Assembly: GCA_958296065.1 (NCBI GenBank)
Contig: CATQHX010000074.1
Location: 1-64,000, forward strand
Source of the DNA: Vicinamibacterales bacterium
Lineage (GTDB): Bacteria; Acidobacteriota; Vicinamibacteria; Vicinamibacterales; UBA8438
DNA length: 64,000 bases
Direction: 5' to 3'
The position numbers were made by a program, and so were the translations under genes. How positions within the stretch are numbered: position 1 is the stretch's first letter; every line of letters starts with the position of its first letter. The notes beneath the pieces were generated by a model, which had not been told where the DNA came from, searched no databases, and saw nothing but the letters and a program-made list of their open reading frames with translations. This document shows, piece by piece, positions 53,735 to 63,275 of this stretch.

Positions 53735-54016
53735 CACCGGCGGCCGCGAATTGTCGGATGTCGGCGGCCCCTACGAGCTGTCCGACGAGGAATCTCGGCT
53801 CTAATGCGGCCGTCACCGACTACGTGCGGGAGGAGTTCAATCGCGCCGCCGCGCTGGCCAACGCCAAGCGGGCCGGCACGGTCGGTTTTCGCGCTGACGA
53901 TCAGAGCGATCACGTGGTGCGGACGGTGACCGAGAACAGCCGCGCGCTGAAGTTCGACAGCCACGGGTTCGAGCGCGAATAGCCTGACGCGACGATGCCG
54001 GGCAGAGCCGCGCAGG
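53735..54016. other. Remnant stretch before the helical protein gene
   Basis: A plus-strand frame ends AVTDYVREEFNRAAALANAK, GTVGFRADDQSD and SRALKFDSHGFERE (stop near 53980) without a start; I cannot name it. It may be the tail of a deleted gene. Confidence 0.3.
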
Positions 54017-54451
54017 TCACAATCGCCGCCACTGTTCGATCAGTTTCTTCAGCCCGTACACCAGCTCGTACAGTGCTTGTGTCCGCGCTTCGTGCCGGCC
54101 GACGATGCGGGCGACGTCCGGCACCATGCGCTGGAGCCGGTGCGCCAGGGAGCGGATGGCGACCTTGGCCATGTCCTCCCGCTGCTGCACGGCGCCGTCG
54201 ACCAGGTGCTCGAGGTGGCGCATCGACCGCTGCATGTCGGCCGCGCTCAGCTCGAGGCGCTCCGCATACGCGTCCGGTCGTTCCCGCAGGGTGTCCCACA
54301 GCCACTGCTCCGGCGGGCCGTCGCCCGGCAGGAACAACACGTGCACGGCCAGCTTCTGGATGCGGACCTCCGCCAGCGCCTCGTCGCGTTCACCCTTGCT
54401 GGCGCGCAACGCGTCCCAGACCTGGCGCAGCTCCCGAGACATCAACGACAT
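54017..54451 (-). CDS. Small helical protein of unknown function
   Basis: A 144-residue, highly charged helical protein (MSLMSRELRQVWDALRASK, LRERPDAYAERLELSAADMQ, VRIVG-type end KKLIEQWRRL). No membrane segment or known motif. Met4 could be the start. It lies downstream of the damaged VapBC-like locus in the same orientation. Confidence 0.45.
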   Translation of the reverse strand: MSLMSRELRQVWDALRASKGERDEALAEVRIQKLAVHVLFLPGDGPPEQWLWDTLRERPDAYAERLELSAADMQRSMRHLEHLVDGAVQQREDMAKVAIRSLAHRLQRMVPDVARIVGRHEARTQALYELVYGLKKLIEQWRRL

Positions 54452-54697
54452 GGACAGCTCCCCGCCAGCGGCGCGCGGCGGCGGTCACGCTTCCTCTCCA
54501 ACGTTCCCGGCATCGTCGCCGAAGGCCGCCCTGTTCCGTACTACCGGCGGCGGCGAGGCGGCTGATCTCGGGCCAACTCTGTACGAGCCCGTTGCAGGCC
54601 AATGCCTCCGCCCCGCGCTTGCGGCGCTCGCACACGGTATGGAGCCGATAGCAAAGCTCGCGGGCCGCTTTCGAGGAGTCCTGTCCGGCGGAATCCG

Positions 54698-54878
54698 TCA
54701 GCAGTCCCAGGGATTCACGATCGCGACACCCGCAGCCTCGAAGTCGCTGACATTGCGCGTCGCGATGGGCATGCGGTGCACCAAGCGCCGGTTCGTTGAC
54801 GTCGAGCCACGCGACCACTCGGGTTGCCGGCTCCGGTCTGGTCAGTTCCGACAGGACATTGGTGTCGACCAGGATCAC
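54698..54878 (-). pseudogene. VapC-type PIN toxin, internal deletion
   Basis: Starts MILVDTNVLSELTRPEP (GTG at 54878 overlapping the antitoxin stop as GTGA) and keeps the first catalytic Asp (VDTN). After DVNEPAL the text jumps, in another frame, to LVHRMPIATRNVSDFEAAG then VAIVNPW and TGA at 54698, which is the normal C-terminus of a VapC. About 80 central residues with the remaining acidic catalytic residues are missing and the join is out of frame. Confidence 0.7.
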
Positions 54879-55117
54879 GTCAGGTCCACCGGTTCCGGCG
54901 GGTGTCTGTGTTTGCGGATGAACGGCTCGATGTCCTCACCGGGCTCGACGAGCGCAATCAGGTTGTGCGGAAATCTGTTCGGAGCCGGGGCCTGCTCGGC
55001 GGCCTGATCGAGGATCGACCGTGCCAAGGCTTCGAGGCTGCAGCCGCGTTCCTCGGCGCTTCGCTTGAGCCTGATCTTCGATTCCGCTGACAGGTTGCGG
55101 ATCGTGATGCTTGCCAT
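54875..55117 (-). CDS. FitA/VapB-like ribbon-helix-helix antitoxin
   Basis: An 80-residue protein starting MASITIRNLSAESKIRLKRS, the ribbon-helix-helix of FitA-type antitoxins, then ERGCSLEALARSILDQAAEQ and a Pro-rich, acidic tail (LVEPGEDIEPFIRKH) of the type that blocks the toxin site. Start chosen at 55117 from the family N-terminus. GTGA overlap with the toxin gene shows a toxin-antitoxin pair. The antitoxin is intact although the toxin is broken. Confidence 0.75.
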   Translation of the reverse strand: MASITIRNLSAESKIRLKRSAEERGCSLEALARSILDQAAEQAPAPNRFPHNLIALVEPGEDIEPFIRKHRHPPEPVDLT

Positions 55118-55236
55118 CTGCCTCCTCGTGCCGCCTTCGTGGATGATTGCATGCAATCGTTGATGAAACAATCCTCACGCCAGCGGTGGCCGTAGCGACG
55201 GAATACCTCATTCGCCGGGCGCGGGCATCGCCGGTC

Positions 55237-55677
55237 TCAAGACGCGCTCAACGGGTCGACGACCGTGAGGAACGGAAACCGACGAAAAGCGGTGTCGCGG
55301 GTACAGATCCGGCTGATGCCGTGCTCGCGCATCAGCACCGCCGTATGCACGTCGTGCATCACGTTGCCGCGGAGGTCGGGCAACTCCGACAAGGTCTGCG
55401 CCAGCACGGACTGATGCCGCGGCGTCGCAATCAGCAGATCGAAACCCGGCGACGCGAGCAGGTCCGACACGGAGCGACATGCATCGCGCGCCTTCCAGGG
55501 TGACGCGAGTACGCGAGGGTGCGTGGTCACCCGCAGAAACTCGTAGCAGACGCTCCAGGTGAGAAACGCCGGGGACGGGTCGCGACGCGCTTCTCCAAGC
55601 CGCCGGCGGCACGGACGATGCAACGTCGAATCTCTGTTGGCGGCGTACACCAGTACGTTGGTGTCGAACAACAGCAC
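55237..55677 (-). CDS. PIN-domain protein, VapC-like toxin
   Basis: A complete PIN domain: LLFDTNVLVYAANRDST (first Asp), WSVCYEFLRVTTHPRV with its Glu, NVMHDVHTAVLMREHGIS with two acidic residues and RICTRDTAFRRFPFLTVVDP at the end. I used GTG 55677 (VLLFDTN) because upstream codons (from 55797) do not look like a PIN N-terminus. Upstream sequence could be an antitoxin remnant but shows no clear fold. Probable RNase. Confidence 0.65.
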   Translation of the reverse strand: MLLFDTNVLVYAANRDSTLHRPCRRRLGEARRDPSPAFLTWSVCYEFLRVTTHPRVLASPWKARDACRSVSDLLASPGFDLLIATPRHQSVLAQTLSELPDLRGNVMHDVHTAVLMREHGISRICTRDTAFRRFPFLTVVDPLSAS

Positions 55678-55872
55678 GTCATTCCTCTTCTCGGCTTGGT
55701 GCAGCGCTACGGGTTCGGCATCCCGGCGGCGCGCCGGCTCCTGCGTGCCGCCGGCCATCCGGAGCCGGAGTTCCGCGTCGATCCGAGCTGGGTGCACTGC
55801 ACGGTGCGGGCGCGCGGATGACGATGGCCCGAGTGCTTCGCGTACACATTCAGCAACTCGGGTCGCTTTACC

Positions 55873-57927
55873 TCACTCCGGCAGCCGGAACACGATCAGC
55901 CCCGGCACCTCGCCCCCAACGGTCAGCGCAATGTGCTGCACGCCGTCCAGTAGATAGGTCATCGGCGCCCCGAGGGCGCCGCCCGGCAGATCCAGCGAGG
56001 CAATCTCGGCCCCGGTCGCCTTGTCGTACGCCACCAGCCGCGGGCCGCCGTCGGTGCCGCCCGCCGTCAGCGCGTGGATGAGCAACGTCCTGGTGAGCAG
56101 CGGTCCGCTACGGCCGGCGTCGCCGCCGAGCGGGGGCAGGTCGAGGTCGCGCAGCATGGGGTGGTTGCGGATCCGGTCGCCGTTGCCGGTGGGGATCATC
56201 CACGCGTGCTCACCGGTGTTCATGTCGATGGCGGTCATGCGCGTGTAGGGCGGCTTCCACAGCGGCAGCCCGCGCGGCATGACGGGGCCCGCCGCTATCG
56301 AGCGCCGGATATAGCGCAGGGTTGACGGCTCGTGCGGCTCCGGCTCGGTGAGCTGGATGGTCGAGTGGCCGTTGAACGACGGCACGTAGAGATAGCCGGT
56401 CTCGGGATCGACGGCCGCGCCGGACCAGCTCGCGCCGCCTCCGACCGGGGGCCGCATGATGGTGCCGCGCAGCGTCTGCGGCGTGTAGAGCGGCCCCAGC
56501 CGGAAGCCCTCGACGGCATCGATGGCCATCTGCCGAATCTCGGGCGTGAAGTCGACGAGGTCGTCGATGGAGGTGCCCTGGTACTCGAACGCGGCCGGCC
56601 TGGTCGGGAAGGGCTGGGTCGGCGACAGGACCTCGCCCTGCAGGTCGGTGTCGGTCGCCACCGGCAGCTCCTCGATGGGCCACACCGGCTCGCCGGTGAC
56701 CCGGTCGAAGACGTAGACGAAGCCCTGCTTGCTGACCTGCGCCACGGCCTTGATCTCCCGTCCGTCGACGGTGATGTCCAGCAGGTTCGGGGCCGCCGGC
56801 AGGTCGTAGTCCCAGAGGCCGTGGTGGATCGTCTGGAAGTGCCATTGACGCTGGCCGGTCTCGACGTCGACCGCCACGATGCTCTCGGCGAAGAGGTTGT
56901 CGCCGAGCCGGTGCCCGCCGTAGTAGTCGTTGGTCGGCGTTCCGATCGGCAGGAAGACCCAGCCGAGCTCCTCGTCGCCGCTCATCATCGACCAGATGTT
57001 CGTGTTGCCGCTGTAGCGCCACGACTCGTCCAGCCAGGTGTCCGAGCCGTACTCGTCGGCGCTCTGGGGCACGGTGTGGAAATCCCATCGGTGGCGGCCG
57101 GTGCGCACGTCGTAGGCGCGGGCGAACCCGGGCGTCGCCTCGCGGGTGATGGTCCGGTCGTTGATGGTCGAGCCGACGACGATGGTGTCGCGGATGACGA
57201 GCGGCGGCGACTGCGACGAGAGCGGCAGCAGGTTCAGGATGTCGCGCTCGCCGCGGGTCGCGCGCGGCACGCCGTCCATGAGATCGACCCGGCCGTTGTC
57301 GCCGAAATCCGGAGCGGGGATCCCGGTCTTCGCGTCCACCGCGATGAGGAAGCCGTCGCCGGTGGCCCACACGATGCGGGCGTCGCCGGCGTTCTCCCAG
57401 TAGGCCACGCCGCGGTGGCGCCACTGCGCGATGGCCGGATTGCCCGACTCGTAGGCGCGCGGATCGTGGACCCAGAGCGTCTCGCCGCTCCGGGCGTCGA
57501 TGGCCGCGGCCCGGTAGAGCGGCGTGCTCAGATACAGGACGCCGTCCACCATGAGCGGCGTCGCCACCAGCGAGCTGATCGACGGCCGCGTGCTTGTGCG
57601 GCTCACGCCGTCGAACGCGGTCCACAGGTCCGGCTCTTCCGCCTGCAGGATGTCGAACAGCGTGTCGGCCGCTACCAGCGAGTCGCCGCCGGGCGTGGAG
57701 TGGACCAGGTGCGAGTCGACCGACCTCCAGTGCAACAGCACCTCGAGGTCGCCGAAGTTGTCGGCCGTGATCTGGTCGAGCGGCGAGTACTTCGTGCTTC
57801 CGCTGTCGCCCGCGTAGCTGCGCCACTCGCCATCGGAGGGCGCGCCGTACTGCGCCTCGGCCGGAGCCGCCGCCAGGCACGCCGCCGCCGCTGCCACCGC
57901 CGCCGTCAGTGCATGGATCCATCGCAT
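55873..57927 (-). CDS. PQQ-dependent dehydrogenase, paralogue 1
   Basis: A 684-residue periplasmic quinoprotein. Start ATG 57927 (MRWIHALTAAVAAAA) with signal peptide. Propeller motifs: WRSYAGDSGSTKYSPLDQIT, AIDARSGETLWVHDPRAYES, LIAVDAKTGIPAPDFGDNG, DVETGQRQWHFQTIHHGLWD, YDLPAAPNLLDITVDGREI, GGASWSGAAVDPETGYLYVP and LVAYDKATGAEIASLDLP. GLWDYDLPAAPN and GGxxWxGxAxDP are signatures of glucose-type PQQ dehydrogenases. There is no cytochrome domain, so electrons need a separate acceptor. Nineteen nt after the esterase gene, so probably one operon with it. Confidence 0.8.
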   Translation of the reverse strand: MRWIHALTAAVAAAAACLAAAPAEAQYGAPSDGEWRSYAGDSGSTKYSPLDQITADNFGDLEVLLHWRSVDSHLVHSTPGGDSLVAADTLFDILQAEEPDLWTAFDGVSRTSTRPSISSLVATPLMVDGVLYLSTPLYRAAAIDARSGETLWVHDPRAYESGNPAIAQWRHRGVAYWENAGDARIVWATGDGFLIAVDAKTGIPAPDFGDNGRVDLMDGVPRATRGERDILNLLPLSSQSPPLVIRDTIVVGSTINDRTITREATPGFARAYDVRTGRHRWDFHTVPQSADEYGSDTWLDESWRYSGNTNIWSMMSGDEELGWVFLPIGTPTNDYYGGHRLGDNLFAESIVAVDVETGQRQWHFQTIHHGLWDYDLPAAPNLLDITVDGREIKAVAQVSKQGFVYVFDRVTGEPVWPIEELPVATDTDLQGEVLSPTQPFPTRPAAFEYQGTSIDDLVDFTPEIRQMAIDAVEGFRLGPLYTPQTLRGTIMRPPVGGGASWSGAAVDPETGYLYVPSFNGHSTIQLTEPEPHEPSTLRYIRRSIAAGPVMPRGLPLWKPPYTRMTAIDMNTGEHAWMIPTGNGDRIRNHPMLRDLDLPPLGGDAGRSGPLLTRTLLIHALTAGGTDGGPRLVAYDKATGAEIASLDLPGGALGAPMTYLLDGVQHIALTVGGEVPGLIVFRLPE

Positions 57928-57946
57928 GGTCGAGACCTCGAATCGG

Positions 57947-60028
57947 TTACCGCAGGACATCGCTTTCCTCCGCCATCCGGATTAGCACCTCGGCGTCTTC
58001 GGGAAGCAGGAGCCGGCGGGCGACCGACTCTTCGGCGGCGCGCCGCACCGCGGTGACGAAGCCGGCGTGGTCGCCGTAGCGTTCCTCCAGCGACAGGCGC
58101 GGGTCGCCGCTGGCCATCCGCTCGGCGCGCGTCCGGGCGAACGGGAAGAACGATCCGGTCAGCGAGCAGAGGTCGCGCCCGCGGGGGCCGGCCGCGTGCA
58201 GGTTCCAGCCGGTATTGGTCCCCACCGGCGCGGCGATGTCCACCGTGTGGATCCCCGCGACATCGTGCCCGTCGCGGTCCGTCGTCGGCACCAGCACCCG
58301 GTACGAGCCGCCGCGGGTCGGCGGCAACACGGTCTGCCGGCCGCCCTGCGGTCCGAACGTGGGGCCGAAATCGAGGGCGTCGAGCCCGTTCGCCCGGGTC
58401 GGGAAGGCGACGCCGGGGATGGCCGGGAACGTCCGCCCCACCTCGTCGACGCTAGCCAGCGTCCCCCGCCGCACGTCCGGGTAGCTGCTCGGGGGCGGCT
58501 CGATGCCGTGATCGGCCCATGCGTCGAGGGCTACGAGCAGGGCCCGCATCGCCGGCGCGGCGCTGCGGTAGGTGTTCGTGACGTACTCGCACGCCCCGCG
58601 GTCGGCGGGCATCCGGCCGACGCCGGCGGCCCCGCCGTGCGGGTGGCTGGCCAGCAGGTACAGGCGGACGTTGTCCGGGATGGGCACCGGGTCGCCGTGG
58701 CCGTCGTGGACGTTCAGCGACGCCTTCATCTGCCAGAACTCGTTGCTCGTGTCGACGTGGAACACGAGCGGGTCGGTGGCGGGCCGCTTCAGGATGCCGT
58801 CGCGGACGCCGGTCACCGGATCGGTGGTCACCGCGTAGGTGAGCGGCGGATACGACTGCGACGTGAAGTCGGAAGTCCGGTCCTGCCGGGAGTAGATGTT
58901 CGGGTCCGAGAACTCGACGTTGGCGAACAGCCGGTGCGTGCCGGGGATGTGGATGCGGACCGCATCGAATACCCGCCGGTGCGCCTCGTCCGCGTTGAAG
59001 CCGAGGTAGAGCCAGTCGCGCAGATACATGCCCGTCGACGAGATGCCGAGGCCGTAGGCGCGGCGGATGCCGGTCGCGTCGGCGCTCGCGGCCAGCGGGT
59101 TCGGCGTCCCCGCGTCGTCGACGGTCTCGTAGCGCAGGAACGAGGCGACGTCCCGCGTGACCGCGTAACCGAGGCCCATGACCCACGGGTTCTTCGCCGG
59201 GTAGATCAGCTCGTAGACCTTGTCCGGGTCGAACCCGCCGAAGAGGCAGATGTCGGTGGCCGAGGCGGCGAGCGACGCCTCGCCCGACGGGCACGTCCCG
59301 AACGCCCAGCCGTCGGCCGGGACCGGCCGGCGCTCGCCGTCGACAGCGTCGCGGACGGTGAGCGTGGAGTGCGCCGTGTCGGTGTCAGCCGTCGCGTAGC
59401 TCACGAAACGGTCGTTCCCCTTGAGCGGCAGCGTATGGGTGATGGCGCCGGCCGCCGTGGGGTCCGACGGATACTCGATCCGGATCCGGGAGACGATCGG
59501 GCTGCCGTCGGCCTGTGTCGCCACCGGCAGGTTCGCCCCGAGCCGCGTCGCCGTCGTCGTCACGTCGCCGGCCCAACCCGCGTCCACGAACGAGTAGCCG
59601 AGACGGAAGATCAGCCCGTCGCCCGACTCGGGATCGGCTCCGGCGGGCAGCGACGGGAAGGTCTGGAAGGGCAGCTCGATGGCGTTCCCGCGGTTGTTGA
59701 TGCCGTACAGCAGCTTGCGGTTGCCGCGCGCCGGGTCGACGGGCTTGATGATGAAGAACGGGGCGCTGAACTCGACCATGCCGCGGTTGTTGCGTGGAGC
59801 GCGGTCGAGGTTGACGATCACCGCGTTGAGCGGGTCGTCCGGGTCGACCTCCATGTGGACGGTGCCGTCGAGGCGCTCGAACCGGCCCGCGTCGCCGAAC
59901 TCCTTTCCGCCGGCGTAGGGCGCCGTCCGCTCCACCTCGATGCGGACCACCCGCGCGTCGGCCGGAATCGCCGCCAGGATGCCCAGCAGACCTGCCAGAA
60001 CCACGAGTGCGAATGTGCGTCTCGTCAT
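57947..60028 (-). CDS. Abhydrolase_10-like secreted alpha/beta-hydrolase
   Basis: A 693-residue exported protein, start ATG 60028 (MTRRTFALVVLAGLLG) with GGGAGAGG upstream. The N-terminal domain has RVVRIEVERTAPYAGGKEFG and LDGTVHMEVDPDDP, and the C-terminal part has the alpha/beta-hydrolase text: DICLFGGFDPDKVYELIYPA, RRAYGLGISSTGMYLRDWLY (nucleophile elbow region G-x-S-x-T/G), DSNEFWQMKASLNVHDG-like, YLLASHPHGGAAGVGRMPAD. This is PF20091-like (alpha/beta hydrolase domain). Possibly an esterase feeding the PQQ enzymes beside it; substrate unknown. Confidence 0.7.
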   Translation of the reverse strand: MTRRTFALVVLAGLLGILAAIPADARVVRIEVERTAPYAGGKEFGDAGRFERLDGTVHMEVDPDDPLNAVIVNLDRAPRNNRGMVEFSAPFFIIKPVDPARGNRKLLYGINNRGNAIELPFQTFPSLPAGADPESGDGLIFRLGYSFVDAGWAGDVTTTATRLGANLPVATQADGSPIVSRIRIEYPSDPTAAGAITHTLPLKGNDRFVSYATADTDTAHSTLTVRDAVDGERRPVPADGWAFGTCPSGEASLAASATDICLFGGFDPDKVYELIYPAKNPWVMGLGYAVTRDVASFLRYETVDDAGTPNPLAASADATGIRRAYGLGISSTGMYLRDWLYLGFNADEAHRRVFDAVRIHIPGTHRLFANVEFSDPNIYSRQDRTSDFTSQSYPPLTYAVTTDPVTGVRDGILKRPATDPLVFHVDTSNEFWQMKASLNVHDGHGDPVPIPDNVRLYLLASHPHGGAAGVGRMPADRGACEYVTNTYRSAAPAMRALLVALDAWADHGIEPPPSSYPDVRRGTLASVDEVGRTFPAIPGVAFPTRANGLDALDFGPTFGPQGGRQTVLPPTRGGSYRVLVPTTDRDGHDVAGIHTVDIAAPVGTNTGWNLHAAGPRGRDLCSLTGSFFPFARTRAERMASGDPRLSLEERYGDHAGFVTAVRRAAEESVARRLLLPEDAEVLIRMAEESDVLR

Positions 60029-60206
60029 CGCGCCTCTCCCTTGTCCGGTATCCGCATTCCAGACGCAACTATAGTTGTTGCGACGTTGGCTGCCGGGCGC
60101 ATACCCGGTTGGGTTCGGAGGCTGGCACGGCGGCAACGGCGCGTCGGTCACGACTGGGGCCGTTGAGCCGCCGACCTCCTTCGTTCGTCCAGCGGCCTGC
60201 CGACCG

Positions 60207-60617
60207 TTACGGACGTTCGCGGAACTCGGTCTCGGTGCAACTGACGAAGTCGACGATCCCCTGCATTCTCCGTTGCAGGGTCCGGAACTCGTCGTTGCCC
60301 ATGAGGATCTCGCTGAAGTCCTGCCGCATCTCGGGGTCGAGGTGCCGTTCGCTGAAGAGGATCTGGTCGACGGGCCGCTCGATGTTCTGCGCGCCCGTTA
60401 TCCAGCGACCCGTCTGCACCGACATTTCCGCGCCGGGGTAGTTCCTCTCGACCAGGTCGGTCATTTCCCGCGCGAGCGTCCGGGCGGCGGCGTTCTGCCC
60501 CGGCTGGATGTTGCAGATGCGGCGGAAGACGAACAGTCCTGCGTCCTGCCGGGCGGCCTCCGCGCCGGCAGCCCCGGCGATGCCGAGCAACGCGATGGCG
60601 ACGATGACGATCCTCAT
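60207..60617 (-). CDS. Small secreted protein of unknown function
   Basis: A 136-residue protein with signal peptide (MRIVIVAIALLGIAGAAGAEA) and a helical body (RRICNIQPGQNAAARTLARE, VERNYPGAEMSVQTGRW, FSERHLDPEMRQDFSE, RRMQGIVDFVSCTE). Two Cys (RICN, VSCT) could form one disulfide. It lies between the esterase and the second PQQ dehydrogenase on the same strand. Confidence 0.55.
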   Translation of the reverse strand: MRIVIVAIALLGIAGAAGAEAARQDAGLFVFRRICNIQPGQNAAARTLAREMTDLVERNYPGAEMSVQTGRWITGAQNIERPVDQILFSERHLDPEMRQDFSEILMGNDEFRTLQRRMQGIVDFVSCTETEFRERP

Positions 60618-60691
60618 GGACTTGTCTCCCTCTCACTACACCAACTCGACGCGGACGTTCAGCGAGTCTGCTTCCGTGAACCGGTCTGCAA

Positions 60692-62626
60692 CTACGGCAG
60701 CGCCAGCGCGACGAGCTGCTCGGTATCGGCCCCGCCGCCTACCGCCAGGACGATGTACTGCCGGCCTTCCGCCAGGTAGCTGATCGGGCCTGACGACGAC
60801 CGGGCGGGCAGCTCCATCTCGAACAGCTCGTAGCCGGCGTCCTTGTCGAAGGCGCGCAGCGTGTTCGACTCGATGCCCTGGCCGATGAAGAGCAACGTCT
60901 TCGTCAGCAGCGGGCCGCCGCCCTTCTCGTAGTTGCCGAGCGGGGGGAGGTCCATGCCGCGTAGCGCCTCGTGGTCTCGAGGGCCGTTGCCCAGCGGGAC
61001 GCTCCACAGTTTCTCGCCCGCGTTCATGTCCAGCGCCGCGAGCTGCGAGTAGGGCGGCTTGAACAACGGGAGTCCCCGCGGTCCCGGCAGGTTGCTCACC
61101 TGCGGCCGGATCGTCAGGTCCGAGTTGGCCGGGTCGCCCGGCTCCAGCACGACGAACGAGAAGTGTGCCCAGCTCGGCACGTAGAGCCGCGCGGTCTCCG
61201 GATCGAAGGCCGCGCCCCACCAGTTGGCGCCCCCGCTCCAGCCGGGCCGCACGATGTTGCCGCCCAGGGCCGGCGGCGTGTAGAGCGGGCCGGCGGTGTG
61301 CTCCCGGTAGATCTCCAGTGCCTCGGCCCGCAGCTCGTCGGTGAAGTCGATCAGGTCCTCTTCGAGCGATCCGTTGGTCAGGTAGAGCGGCGGCTTCGTC
61401 GGATACGGCTGCGTGGGGGAGGTGCGCTCGCCCGGCACCGTCGACGGGGGGACCGGACGTTCCTCGATGGGCCAGACCGGCTCGCCGGTCGCCCGGTCGA
61501 AGACGAACGTGAACCCCTGCTTGGTGATCTGCGCGACGGCCTTGATGGGCCGCCCGTCGACGGTGATGTCGATCAGGTTCGGCGCCGCCGGCAGGTCGTA
61601 GTCCCACACCGCATGGTGGACGAACTGAAAGTGCCAGACCCGCTCGCCGGTCTCGGCGTCCAGGCAAACCAGCGAGTTGGCGAACAGGTTGTCGCCGGGG
61701 CGGTGCCCGCCGTAGTAGTCGGTCACCGGCGAGCCGACCGGCAGGTAGATGTATCCGAGCTCCGGGTCGTAGCTCATGTTCGACCAGACGTTGGCTCCGC
61801 CCGACCACTCCCACGACTCGTTGCCCCAGGTCTCGTTGCCGAACTCGCCCGGCTGCGGGATGGTGTGGAAGATCCACTTCATCTCGCCGGTGCGGACGTC
61901 GTAGCCACGGACATGTCCCGGCGGCGCCTCCTTGCGGCCGGTGCCTTCCGTGATCGCCGAGCCCACGACGACCGTGTCGCCCGCCACGAGCGGCGCGGAG
62001 CTGACCGCGTACTGGCTCGTGTCGATGATGCGGCCGAGACCCCGTGTCAGGTCGACCCGGCCGTTGCGGCCGAACGCCGGGTCCGGTTCGCCGGTTTTCG
62101 CGTCGACCGAAACCAGCCAGGTCCGTCCGCCGGCATAGAGCAGCCGGGCCTCCTCGCCGTCCGTCCAGTAGGCGAGTCCCCGGATCAGGAAGCCGTGCAC
62201 GGAGGGGCGCCCGTCCAGGTAGAGGCCGGGGTCGTAGCTCCAGATCGTCTCGCCGGTCGTCGGATCGATCGCCGCCACCTGCCCCAGGTTGGTGGTGGTG
62301 TAGAGCACGCCGTCGACCACCAGCGGCGTCACCTCGTAGGCGTAGGTGCGGAACCGCTGGCCGTCGCGGATGACCGGGTTCTCGGCCCGCAGCCTCTCGT
62401 CGACCGACGTCCAGGCCCAGGCGATGCGGAGCTGATCGACGTTGTCCGCCGTGATCTGGTCGAGGGGCGTGTACTTGGTATGGCCGGGGTCGCCGCCGTA
62501 GAAGCGCCACTCAGCCGGGTCGGCGCCGGCCTGGGCGCGTGTCTCGATTGGCGTCAGGGCCGCGGCGGCCACGAACAGTAGCCCGGTCAGGAAACCTATC
62601 GCCGTCCGCGCACCGATCCAGCGCAT
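60692..62626 (-). CDS. PQQ-dependent dehydrogenase, paralogue 2
   Basis: A 644-residue quinoprotein, start ATG 62626 (MRWIGARTAIGFLTGL) with signal peptide (ending TRAQ). Close in layout to the paralogue at 55873: WRFYGGDPGHTKYTPLDQIT, VAAIDPTTGETIWSYDPGLY, FVHHAVWDYDLPAAPNLIDI, KQGFTFVFDRATGEPVWPIE, GGANWWGAAFDPETARLYV and YELFEMELPARSSSGPISY. No haem motif. Members of this family oxidise alcohols or sugars; the electron acceptor is not encoded here. Two related enzymes in one cluster suggest different substrates or a recent duplication. Confidence 0.8.
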   Translation of the reverse strand: MRWIGARTAIGFLTGLLFVAAAALTPIETRAQAGADPAEWRFYGGDPGHTKYTPLDQITADNVDQLRIAWAWTSVDERLRAENPVIRDGQRFRTYAYEVTPLVVDGVLYTTTNLGQVAAIDPTTGETIWSYDPGLYLDGRPSVHGFLIRGLAYWTDGEEARLLYAGGRTWLVSVDAKTGEPDPAFGRNGRVDLTRGLGRIIDTSQYAVSSAPLVAGDTVVVGSAITEGTGRKEAPPGHVRGYDVRTGEMKWIFHTIPQPGEFGNETWGNESWEWSGGANVWSNMSYDPELGYIYLPVGSPVTDYYGGHRPGDNLFANSLVCLDAETGERVWHFQFVHHAVWDYDLPAAPNLIDITVDGRPIKAVAQITKQGFTFVFDRATGEPVWPIEERPVPPSTVPGERTSPTQPYPTKPPLYLTNGSLEEDLIDFTDELRAEALEIYREHTAGPLYTPPALGGNIVRPGWSGGANWWGAAFDPETARLYVPSWAHFSFVVLEPGDPANSDLTIRPQVSNLPGPRGLPLFKPPYSQLAALDMNAGEKLWSVPLGNGPRDHEALRGMDLPPLGNYEKGGGPLLTKTLLFIGQGIESNTLRAFDKDAGYELFEMELPARSSSGPISYLAEGRQYIVLAVGGGADTEQLVALALP

Positions 62627-62741
62627 GGGTCTGCACCTCGACATTCCGTGTACAGCGCTCATTCTAAGCGGACCGCCCCGGTCCCCGCCGCGCGCTGCCC
62701 GGCGAATCGCCCCCGCCAGGGAGCCGGTTGCGCGAGCTGCG

Positions 62742-63275
62742 TCACGGAGCGGCTCGCGTCCAGCGGCCGCGAATCGTGATGCTGTCCGTAGCGCCGGGCA
62801 GCGTCAGGTCGAAGACCTCCTCGAAGCTGTTCGCATTCGTCCGCGTCAGGGTGAGCGTCGCCCGCGTGCCGCGCGCGTTCTCCGACGCCTCGAGGACGAA
62901 CACCAAGCGCTCCGGCGTCGACGCGTCGTCGAGGACGAACGTGTTCACGAACCCCTCGCTGTTGAACTGGCGCAGGACGTACGTGTCACGGTCGTCGTCG
63001 TAGCTGACCACGGTCCAGTCCTCGTGGTCGTCGCCGTCGGGCAGGCCGTCCTGCGGCGGGAAGACCGACCGATTCCGGCTCAGCAGGTACCGGTCCCGCA
63101 GCACGAGCTCGTACGTGCGCTCGCCGCGGCCCTCCCCGAAGGTGGCGGACTCCTCGCTCGTCCAGGCACCGAGGAAGAATTCGAATGCGGACCAGCGATC
63201 CGGCGTCTCGCCCCGTTGGGCCTTGGCGGGCACGGTCACGCACACGAACAGCAGAAGCGTCAGAATGGTTCTCAT
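62742..63275 (-). CDS. Secreted beta-barrel-like protein of unknown function
   Basis: A 177-residue exported protein (MRTILTLLLFVCVTVPAKAQ). The body has FEFFLGAWTSEESATFGEG, YELVLRDRYLLSRNRSVFPP, EDWTVVSYDDDRDTYVLRQF and LEASENARGTRATLTLTRT, an antiparallel sheet pattern like DUF1579/nitrobindin-like small-molecule or lipid-binding barrels. Not an enzyme by sight. Confidence 0.5.
   Translation of the reverse strand: MRTILTLLLFVCVTVPAKAQRGETPDRWSAFEFFLGAWTSEESATFGEGRGERTYELVLRDRYLLSRNRSVFPPQDGLPDGDDHEDWTVVSYDDDRDTYVLRQFNSEGFVNTFVLDDASTPERLVFVLEASENARGTRATLTLTRTNANSFEEVFDLTLPGATDSITIRGRWTRAAP

Noticed and set aside
56332-60166. Long plus-strand frames opposite the PQQ dehydrogenase and esterase genes (also 60971-62581)
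   Set aside because: Same reason: opposite strands carry full-length families with signal peptides and conserved motifs; the plus frames have none.
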